Source: Phylloscopus collybita
Taxonomy: Eukaryota; Chordata; Aves; Passeriformes; Phylloscopidae
NCBI GenBank assembly: GCA_027886175.1
Contig: JAJNNQ010000002.1
Span: 10,350,001 to 10,414,000, forward strand
Reading direction: 5' to 3'
DNA length: 64,000 nucleotides
Position 1 is the first letter of the stretch, and each line of letters opens with the position of its first letter. The translations under genes were made by a program, and so were the position numbers. Below, piece by piece: positions 53,901 to 64,000 of the stretch. The notes beneath the pieces are model-generated. The model saw only the letters and a program-made list of their open reading frames with translations, had not been told where the DNA came from and did not search any database.

Positions 53901-56900
53901 ATGCTAGACTAGGAGTTTCAGCAGATCAAAGGAAAGGACAGTAAGATTCAGGCATTTAGGTCATTTAATTGACTTAGGCTTGAGGACAGTGTTGCAGAGG
54001 AGGGATCTGACTTGTTTGGAAATTCTAATCCCAAATCCACATTCAGCCACTTGCCTCACTGACCTGATTCCTAGGAGTTTTGCATGTTTGCACTCCCTGT
54101 TGTCTGAATGCAAGTATGTTGAGAAAGTGTATGATGTTACCTGTAGGAAGCACTGTTTCTGGAATTTCTGTACTTTAAAGGGTTTCATTTGAAAATTTAA
54201 TATGTTGTTTTAATCTCCATTTATTCCTGTTGTATAATGATACCCAAAAGGCAAAATTAACCTATAACTTTCAGCAGAAGTAAACTTAAGAGCTATTTCT
54301 TAATGTCTAGGATACAGAAATTTGGGTTAATTTTTGTACTTGTATCAGCTGCCTTGTCCATCTGGGTTTCCCACAAAGACATATGCAGCTTCTTAAGCAT
54401 GCTGGTTTTACCATTGCAATCGCATGAAATTACTCCTGGTTTAAGTGCATGTTAGCAGAATCAAAGACCTTAAGTACACTGTGAGGTAGTGCTCACTCTA
54501 AATTCTGTGACTCAGTGGGAAGTAATAAATGAATAATGCCCTTGCATTTTCCAGCCACAATGTCAGCATTGCTTTAATTTAATCCATTGCATTTATTTTC
54601 TCAGGAAGAAAAGTCTCATATATTAGTAATTTTGAAAAAGAAAAGAAAGGGTTTTCTTCTATTTGCTTAGTCATTTATTATTCTTTAATGTGCTTTCAGC
54701 TCTTGTCCATTGTGAAAAACGCTATAGTAACTGGAGATACAATGAAATTATGACATCTCAGGAGAAAAGAGACTGAAGTCTGCAAATGAGAGAAGAAAGG
54801 ATTTTTAGCCACTGTTCATAACTCTTTTCATTCATTTTGAGTGATATCTACTGAGCAGCTCTGTCTACTAAACATTACATGAGAAAATAGGTTTTACTTT
54901 ATTGTATAGCTAACACTGAAAATAGGTGCTTTTTTCAGATTTGATTCCTTGTCTTTTGAATTAAAAACCAAAACACTTCACCCGTCCTTTAAATGCTGAG
55001 TGAAGATAAAGGTCAAGTGCTTTATCTTCATATGAGGATGATTACAATAATCTCCTTACACATTCCCTTCAAAAAAGCTGACTTTTCGGTGCCCTCCATA
55101 TCTTTCATGCAGTCCTTCTTTGCTTCTGGACATCCTTGTTTCGTTCCCATTTACTGTGTATGAATATAAGAACACTGCTTTGGTCCAAATGACTGCACAT
55201 TGCACCCACTATCATTAGATACAGGGAAGATAATAAATGGAAAAGAAGTTAGCTATAAGCGGGAAGAATTCTGCGACGAGTTGAGGCAATCTGTGTCAAT
55301 GTCAAAAGGAGGAAGGACATTTTCACAGCATATATTATGCAGCTCTAAACACTTCCTTGAATATACATTCTGAGCACATAGTACCTATGATAGAGGTTGT
55401 AAGGGGATTTTTAACTTTTATTCCTCAGGGTTTCATCCTGCAATGTGGTGTTGAAAGGCTGCAACTCCTTCTGAAATCATGGGAGCGGTGGCAAAACATC
55501 GCCTGATTTAAATACTTGTAGATCCATTGAAGTCTTTCTCCTTGTTTCAGTAACAGTTAATCCCAGCAAAAATCCTAGTCCTTAGAAAAAGGAATTTAGA
55601 AGTTCTAGAAGCTGCTCATTTGTTACAGGATCAGATCAGCAGGCATCAACAGCCCCATGAAGCATATTCCCAAGGGACAGCTGGGATTTCATACATCTTG
55701 AGTATCTGTCAGAATTCTGATGCTAAGAAAGTAAGCACAATTCAAAGAGGCAGAAAAACCTGAGCAATAACTACTTTGTTACTAATATTAAAGTGGCATC
55801 TCATATTTGAAGGTCTAATCCTGTCATTTTCTGATATACTCAGATTAGACAGTAAATGAGTTTTTTAAATATCCAAAATGGCTAAGGATAATTACAACCA
55901 AATTGTCCTCAGTATTTTTTAAAGAATCATTAAGATAATAAAGGTCATTAAAAATTGCCCAAAATAGCCCCAGCTATATTATCTCACCTCCAAGTAAAAG
56001 TACCCAAGATGATTCCATCAGCACATCAGAGCACTGAGAATTTCTATGGAGATGTGAGGTGTAATGGATAATCTGACAAATGTAACTATTATGGTTTGAG
56101 CACATCACCAAAATAGCTCCCTGCCTTCTGGAAAGTAACAGTACGTTTTAGAATAGCTCAGACTCAATTCATATTGATCCACATAAAGAATAATGACCAA
56201 CCACACTGTTTCAGTAGAATTAATCCAATCTCTTTCCCTACTTCTCTTGTTGAAGCCTCAAGAGAGAATTATTGATTTCTTATACTGTTATGCTCATTCA
56301 GTTACTATGTGGCAATGACCTACTTTCTGTTTAACACAGTGAACGCAGAGCTCTGGCTGCACGAACATACAGCAGCATTAGGCTTATGCATATAGAGTTG
56401 TGATTGTCAGAGATACAATCTGACATCCAATAAGTCTTTGATCTTGAAGGGAAATTGTGCTTATTTGCATCTAAGTGCTTGCAAGCAATTGCAGGTAATC
56501 CAAATGGAGAATCAAAGCCAGAGAAGCTTTTTGTGAGTAATTCACATTTTAAAATTCTAGGCAAAAAGCAGCTTGGTTTTGATTTGCTCAGAGAGGCATG
56601 GGCACTAAATTTGTTGAAGTTTATAAAAGTACCTCCTTTCCAAGTCTCTGTGACCTTGCCTTTGGCCATTGAAAAAGAAATGCTAATTAATGGAGCATGG
56701 AGTGATATTTATTTGTTCCTTGGAAGTCTCTTACTTGAGAAGGATGCAACCTGGAGGGGATGTTGATATTGATTATTATAAAAAGAAAATAGCATGTTTC
56801 CTCAGATGCTACAGCCTTGCACCTGTACTGGAGAGAATGGAAAGCCAAGTAATGAATAACAGAAAGGTTTGGCTCAAAAGCTTGTGAAGTGCACATCAGC

Positions 56901-58705
56901 ATACCTCAGGATTGTGAGCAATAAGCAGTGTGAGTGACACATGGCTTTACGGCAGGACTGCTTTGGTGCTGGGCAAAGCTGTTATAATCCTGCATGTTTT
57001 GTGCCAAGAAGAAAATTGATTTACTTGAAATGTGGAAATTTGGATGATCCCACTGTCAATGAGTGATGTCTTTCATGTGAAGGCAGGAGGAAGATTCCAA
57101 AAATCAAAAAAAGAATTGGAAGATTTGAAAATCTGATTGAGTAGAACAAAACTTCCACTGCAAACGTCCTCTGTAAATGGAATTTTCGATGGTGATTTTG
57201 TTTGTCTTGTTTTGTTGGTGTTTTGGATTGGAGGGGTTTATTTTTTTTTTACAGAAAGCCCATTTAAAAATAAAAGGCAGCATTTTGCTCACAGGTACTG
57301 GACAATACTTTGTGACATGAAAAAACTTTCAATTTTCATCTAACTTAGGTGTCTCAAAACGAATGCAGGCTGGGGTACATACAAGTTTTGATTGAATTCA
57401 TATTGCAAGGCACATTTTCATATTTTTCTTTTCAGTCAGCGTTCCTCCAGTGTCTTCATAAAATTCCTGATGAAGCTGGGCATTGTTCTCTCTAGATAAA
57501 GTTATCAAGCAAGCTCTAAGTGAGTAATTAGGACTTATCTACATGAGAACCTTTAGCCAAAGACAGTTTAGCTCCTTGTCCTGGTGTGCATGTCCTATTT
57601 TCCAGTGCTACAAGCTTGTGAATCATGGCTACATGGATAATATATAAATAAGTGTGTCAGAAGTTTATTTTACTATTGCATTTGTTTGAGAAAAGTAACA
57701 TTTTCATCTACTCAAAAATAAAAGAACTATGAAAAATAAAAAGAAAAAAATCAGTTTTTTTAATATAGTCTAGTGAAAAAATATCAACCAAAAATTACAC
57801 TTTCTCGATTTCTGGAATCTCCTAAAAATTAATTCTGTTTCCTTTAAATTGCTCTCTTTCTTGTGTTCAACAAAAATGAAGCCTTGTCCTGAAAATGAAA
57901 AAAACCCCTCCATAATAAATGAAAAGCAATTTTGCTGCAAGACACTTCCAGTGGCAGATCCTTAGATTTACTTTTAATGTGCATATATGACAACATATTT
58001 TTAGAAGTTCAGAGCTATGCCTCTTTAGCTGCTAGTTGCCCTGTGTTGCTTGACAACCAAGTCTTTTACAGTGCATCAAAGAACAGGATCACTAGCCATT
58101 TTTCACATGCCAAGTTTCAAATAAAAGTTTATCTGTTTTTTGAGTGATCTTTCTGGGGGCAGAAGTGCTCATATCACTTTTTTTCACAGTTCAGAAGCAG
58201 CAAGGCTTTTCACCTTCTCATAATTCAAAAAACTTTACCAACTTTGCTCATGCCATAAAAGTTAATTAGCAGCTATTATAGCATTCCTTTCACTTTCTGA
58301 CAAGACATGGAGGTGTGTGTATATATACATATATAATTATAGTTTTACATCCTTTCATTCAGTGCATTGCATCATCTGAACCGGCATGGTAAATGAGAAT
58401 TATTGTCTCTGTGTTTTCTAGTGGTATTAATGTTCAAAGTCATAGCAAAGTGTCCTTCACATAAAGAAGTTTAATCCTAGAGTAATTAGGTTCTTCTTTC
58501 ATCTTCTCTCACAAGACAGGAAAGGGGGAAAAAAAACTCCAAACCACTAAAAACATGCAGTCATCGAATTGGCCTTTCTATGATGACTGCAAGCGGACAG
58601 ATAGACCGCAAACTTTCCGAAACAGGCAGAAGAAATCCTTTCATGTGGCCTGGATCTCAGAAAGCCTGTTTGCAAAATCATGTATGAAAGGAATTACGTT
58701 GGAAG
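50992..58705. other. Intergenic DNA, no gene seen
   Basis: 7.7 kb of AT-rich sequence. TG/TA dinucleotide runs occur near 58315-58345. No repeat family, RNA gene or credible exon is recognised. Confidence 0.6.
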
Positions 58706-59623
58706 TGTGCTGCGGTGCGTACCTGGTTCTGACCCAGCTTGGTGTTCAGCTTGGGCTCCCGGCCGCTCTGATGCGCTACAGCAATACTCGTCTGTGGGGT
58801 CTTGGCTCACAGGCAGTTGGCTCACACTGTCATGGCTGTGGTAAAAGAGGGGACTCTCCAGAGGCTTTCAGGAAACAGAGGCTTTATTTGGGGGGTTCAG
58901 GGGATCCCCCAGCCCCAGGTGGATGCCTCCGAGAGAGACCCCAAGCCTGGGCTGCAGGGCGGTTTTGTACAACACAATCTGGTAGGTGGGTACAAAATTA
59001 TACAAACCAATACAACAATCCAAACACTACATGCCAACTAAGTTACCTAAATTCTAACAAATCCAATACAGGTTTGGGAGTGGTCTCAGAAGAGTCTTGC
59101 CAACTAGTGGCCAAAGCTCTTGGACCTTAAAGATAAGAATTTCATGATGGACAAAGGGAAAAATTACATACATAGCATAATACAAGGATGAAACAAGAAG
59201 GAGCCAATAAAGAAGAGTCTCCACGCAGAGACTCCAGTTGTCCGAGAAACCCTTATCAAACTACGATAAGAATACATTCTAAAACAAGAGGCCCTTTCAA
59301 GGTGTTTAAACTATACTAAACTTACAATATAAAAAACTTATACTATATTCATAACTAAAGCTTATAAAACATTTCTTGCAAACTCACAGAAGTGAGGCTG
59401 CTCCGCTGCAGCAGCTTCCTTCACTGGTGCTTTCCAGGTTGATTGAAAACAATCAGCTGGAAAGACCTGCCTACACAGGGAAATGGCACAAGTGGCCCTT
59501 GCTAAGATATGTAATTTCTCTCTTATTATGCTAATTAAAGAAAAGTGCCTTCAATAGTACCAAATGATATATCTATATTGGTTCAATTTAACTAATGTTC
59601 CATAGCTGCATCGGCAGTCGACA
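58706..59623 (-). mobile_element. Probable solo LTR of a second endogenous retrovirus family
   Basis: About 0.92 kb with TG...CA-type ends (tgtgctgcgg on the left, gcagtcgaca on the right). On the minus strand it has an AATAAA signal (58883-58888) followed by a GC-rich U5-like segment. The upstream part is AT-rich and U3-like. It is unrelated to the other three LTRs. Target-site duplications are not clear, so boundaries are approximate. A 191-codon ORF at 58555-59130 crosses the left boundary and is chance. Confidence 0.6.
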
Positions 59624-62600
59624 AAAGCAAATAAAAAGACATCCAGGTAGAATTTATGGGGAGTGTTTGAGCAACTCTCCAAAAGAAGGGCTGACGTTTA
59701 CTGTTTCCCCACTACGGATCCTGCTTTATGCTGTTCAAGGGATTTTCTACACTGTTTTTCTGATTTTATAATATAACAATTGCTGAGTCTCTGGATAGAT
59801 CTGATTCAATGAAGACAGTGTTACAATGTGAAAAATGCTGTCTCCTTTGACAAAGAGAAAGCACTTTTTTTTTTTTTTTTCCCCCAGAATTATGTAATTT
59901 CACTTCCCAAGAACAAGAACAAATAAAATAAAAATCTTTTTAGGTTTGTCCCAGGCTACTGAAGACTCAGTGGGCATCTTTATCTTTTAAGTTAACATTA
60001 ATAAAACCTCACCTAAGCTGCCTTAACTCTAATTTAAAGGGAGTAAAACAAGTTATGCAGCAACTATGTTATGCAATGTGGAAAATATAATGGCTGTTAT
60101 CAGAACCATAATTTTGTATTCCTGATTAATTTCCAAAATATCATTGTCTCTTTGGGATACCCTTTCATGTAATTTCCATTTGTTTTAGAAGACTAGAAAG
60201 CAATGCAAATTTTATGGTTATTGAAGTGTTCTATTTTATTTTGAGGAAAAAAATCACTGTAGAAATAAAATGTAACTTGATTGACTGCAATAATCAGTTT
60301 ATATTCTGGCAGCAAGCATGAGAAATCAACCTTTTCTGGATGCTACTGTAAAACACTGCCCTTTTTTCTCTAAATGTGGGGGATCATGAACTTATATAAA
60401 AAGGGGTGCAGCACTTTACTGTAGCTCTGTGGTGACCTGGTAACTATCAGGTTGCAATTTGACTGTCCATGGGTGTGTTAGGTACAGATGTTAGGTTTGG
60501 CAGCCATAAAGTTTATGGCATTTGTGGGAAGATCCATCTCTTTATATTGTGTTAGTGTTTTCCTAGCACTATGGGCAGGAGCCTAAAAACACCAGCAAAT
60601 GAGCTACAGTGATAAAGTAATGACACTGTCATTGCTGACAGTCCTAGAGAAAGTGCCAAGAAAAGTTAAAGTTGGGCTTAAACCTGTGAACTTAAGCCCA
60701 TGTGGGAAGTGGAAGGACCCCCAGCAATTCCAGCTTGGGAGCACACCCCATCACCTCCAGCAGCGGAAGGACCTTGCACACTCTTAAGCTCTTGGAAAAA
60801 GATTCAATTTCAAAATCTCTTAAGTTTTAAAACTTGTTCTGGCCAACAAGTCACAAGTGCCAGTTACAAAGTGGTTTCCTGTTCAAAAAATGAGGTGCAA
60901 GGTGTCAATGAATTTCATAACCAGCCCCTGAGAGGTTACCCTTTGATTAGGTTTTAATTGGTAATCAAAGTAGAAAGATTCTGCCCAGCTGCTGGTTTCT
61001 GAAATCATTAAAACTCCCACCTCCGGTCAAAACTTATCATCTTCAGCTCATATTTTAAGTTAAATGAATATTTGGAAACCTCATTTAAAGCAAAGTGACA
61101 GCAGGATGAATGAATTAATTTATTTTGTAGCATTGGCAGAAAAAAAGGAAATGGACATAGTAAAATATTTCAGGTTTGCTGGCAAGAGATGCATAAAGGA
61201 AGACCAGTAGTTTGGCTTTTGAATAATGCATGTAAACTCTACATTGAGTTGCAGTCAGATCAACTAGTTTTTCAAGTAACAGGATTTTTTGTGGTTTTGT
61301 TGTTTTTTGTTTTTTTTTTTTTTAAGGTCACCTCTTTCTCAGAAGTAGCTGGAATTCACACTTTTTTCCCTATCTGTGCTCTCATTGGAATGTTTATGTC
61401 TGCACTTTTTGTGGATTTTTTATTTATTTGTGTTTTGTTGTTTTTTGGATTTCGTATTGTTTGGTTTGGGTTTTTTTGTGGCTGTACTATCTAAGCACCT
61501 CACAAGATTTGCTTTTTTACACTTAAAGCACTTCTATTATGATTTTTTTGAGCAATTTTGCAAATAAATTATCACAATACCAAATGGAAATTCTCCAAGA
61601 TTCCCCTTGGAGAACTATAAATTCGGAAAAGATTATATCACCTACCACTTCCTGCCCATGTCATTCCTAAGCCAGATCATTTATATATGTTGTGGTTATT
61701 TTATTCTGCACCATTGGGAGCCACTGAACTGCTGTGTAGCTCTCGTGGAGAGCAAGCTCAGCACTGGGGACGGGTGGAACATGCACAGTTCTGCAAAGCC
61801 TCAGAAGGGAGTATTTTTGGGTGTGTATTTGTCTGGGGCAAGTCTTGGTCTCTCCATGTGGTCAACACTGTAAGGCACAAACAGACCTGGGGATCCAAAC
61901 CACACCATGAATGTGCAGCATTCCCTGATACAAGTTGGAGGTAATCTGTTGGGGAAAAAGAAGATATATCACAGTAATAGCATTTATCCATTAGCTGTCC
62001 AGTTGATTCTTCTCATATTGTAAATTTTGGCAAAAATCGAACTGATCTGATGAGAGAAAAAAAAAATGAGGTACATGGAAACTAAGAGCAAGGCATCACA
62101 AATTTGCAAGAGGTTGTTTTGTGCTGACAGGAGTAAATGATCTTAGAGTGACTTCTAAGTGAAATTATGCAAACCTACAGATGTTTCCCTTGAAAGAGAC
62201 CTACCTAATATCTTACAAAATCTATTTTTAAGATTTCTTATGTGGTGTTTCTTGAACTTTATTTGGTGTAAAAACTATTTCTAATAATACCATGAAGACA
62301 AAGAGATATCAAGAGAGACAAACCTGAGGTCTTTAGTGAGATGATAGAAATTTATTATTCACAGCTGCATACACACGATTTTGAGTTCTAACAGCCAGCA
62401 ATTAGTTTAAACAGTAATACCACCAAGGGAAGCATAACTTAGTTAAAATTTACATTTAAATGAGATCATTTGGAGAAATCAAATGCAGAACAATCTGTTA
62501 TTTTTATATAACATTTCATAGTAGATTTTCTTAGCAAGGTATTCCTCACAATATAGTTTTATTACTTGCTGGTTGGAAATTATTGTGATTCATTTGTACA

Positions 62601-64000
62601 TGTAGCAGAAAAAAAAGTCTCACTTACTATTTGTTCATTAACAACCTGATGCAGAAAATTATCTCTGTTCAGGAAAGCATATTAACCATGTTTAACTTAA
62701 CTTTAGCTTGGCCCTGCTGAAAGCTAAGCACAGACTTAAGTATTTTTATGAACATGAATTGAAATTCCAAATGCATTTTCTTGCTCTCTTCACTCATCTT
62801 CTCAATATACAGTGATAGAAACTGTTTCTGTTATGAAGCTTTTTGAATTTGTCAGCTATTTTGAATGCTTGTAACCAGTTAATGATACATCATCCTTCAC
62901 TAAGGCTTTGTAGGGACTTTTCTGTCAGATAGGAATCTCTTGAGATTTAATTGTGAATTTTAGAATTAGAACAAAATGAAAATTGGATCTTCCATATTCT
63001 GGGAAGCCCCGTCATTTCAATCTTTTTTTTTTTTTTTTTTAAATCTGGATTTTTGGCCATTATTATAGTTAAAATGATCCACAGAATAAAAAAGTTTCTA
63101 AATAAAGGTTATTGACATTCCCAAGTGAAAATAAGTTCATTCAGTTTTGTCTTGATGTTAAGCATTGAACTGCATCTTCCAATGAAGGGAGAGTATTTAA
63201 AGAGTTTCAGGAATTTAATTTTTTTTTCTGATTTCCCTTCAAAGCTGGACTTTCTGTCTGGATTTGTAACATAGAATATGTAATTTTTAAGGACTTTGGA
63301 GAGTAACTGTCTTTCCTCTGTTTAAAAAAAAAAGATAAAAATCTAGCTGTTAGCTTAAACAGGATCCAGACAAGGGATGGGGGAAAGCTTTTGGGGCACA
63401 GCACTCAGGAAAAACACCTTGCAAAGAGATTGACAGAGTAGGAGCCTTAACCCCGAGCTCCCTGGGGAGCACTGCCATCCAGCCTGGGGAAATACACGGG
63501 ATGCTGTACTGGGAACTGATTCCTGCAGTGCCTGAGTAATTCTTTGCCTGAGCTGGCAGGTAGCAGGCCTGCAGGCACCTACAGGAATGTGGCTTGTGGA
63601 GTTTATCAACAAAAATACTGTCAGGCAGGACTGTATCTCCTGCTGGATGGACTGCCAGCGTGCGCCTGTGTCCATGAGACAGATCTCTGCTGAATAAACT
63701 GAGTATGACAGAGTAGACCAGAGCCTGTAATGGATGACTTCATTATCCATTCTGCACCTAGAATGAGCAAATGTTTCCTAGAGGACAGAGTAAGATGGGT
63801 TCATGACAGAAAGCATTTAAATAAAGACTTGATGGAACTGCTAATAATGAAAAACAGTTACATACACAGAATAAGAAGGTCCAGGACACAAAGGTAGCTG
63901 AATTGAATTTATATTAATAGTGAAGAGCTCTGTGATCTATTAATTATGGAAGAATCTACTCTTTCATTTCTTATTTTTCTCCCTTTTTTCTTCCTCTGAC
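59624..64000. other. Intergenic DNA, no gene seen
   Basis: 4.4 kb of AT-rich DNA with T tracts at about 59862-59881, 61308-61323 and 63021-63041. A more GC-rich block occurs at about 63390-63720. No convincing gene or known repeat is present. Confidence 0.55.

Noticed and set aside
54999..55031. Small inverted repeat 'gaagataaa ... tttatcttc'
   Set aside because: The stem is only 9-10 bp, which is expected by chance in AT-rich DNA of this length.
58555..59130. 191-codon plus-strand ORF
   Set aside because: It starts in unique DNA and crosses into an antisense LTR. It has no splice support or recognised domain.
1..64000. CRISPR arrays, tRNA/rRNA genes, bacterial-style operons
   Set aside because: No regularly spaced identical repeats, no tRNA-like box A/B pairs and no rRNA sequence were noticed. 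The gene structure is that of an animal nuclear genome.

Overview
This window is nuclear DNA from a bird. Both recognisable genes encode vertebrate proteins, exons are short and separated by AT-rich introns, and the dispersed repeats are CR1 LINE fragments (some with the avian-type ATTCTATG 3' tail) plus solo endogenous-retrovirus LTRs. Three LTR copies belong to a family I associate with songbirds and other Neoaves, so a passerine or near relative is plausible, but the species cannot be fixed from sequence alone.

Layout: (1) 1-13.8 kb, plus strand: the 3' part of PFKP (platelet-type 6-phosphofructokinase). The exons read through in phase to a stop at 13445 and an AATAAA at 13805. (2) 14.8-41.5 kb, minus strand: a complete PITRM1 (presequence protease PreP, a mitochondrial M16C peptidase). 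I traced 27 coding exons that join in phase to 3093 nt, or 1030 residues plus stop. Its CpG-island promoter lies at about 41.0-41.7 kb and carries an NRF1-like site, GC boxes and an inverted CCAAT box. PFKP and PITRM1 are tail to tail, with 1.35 kb between the stop codons. (3) 41.7-64 kb: AT-rich intergenic DNA upstream of PITRM1. I found no convincing protein gene there, only CR1 and LTR insertions and low-complexity tracts.

The most interesting feature is in PFKP. Two exons, 423-575 and 5675-5827, are each exactly 153 nt, both phase 0 at each end, and 30 of their 51 encoded residues are identical. They encode alternative versions of the same segment of the C-terminal half, including the T-V/I-S-N-N strand that contacts fructose-2,6-bisphosphate. 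The second copy resembles the liver isozyme in several positions. This looks like a mutually exclusive exon pair giving two allosteric versions of the enzyme. A near-perfect 67-nt hairpin lies in the next intron.

The two genes have separate roles: PFKP catalyses the committed step of glycolysis in the cytosol, and PITRM1 degrades presequences and other peptides in the mitochondrial matrix. Their adjacency does not imply a shared pathway. No operon-like organisation, CRISPR array, tRNA or rRNA gene was seen.
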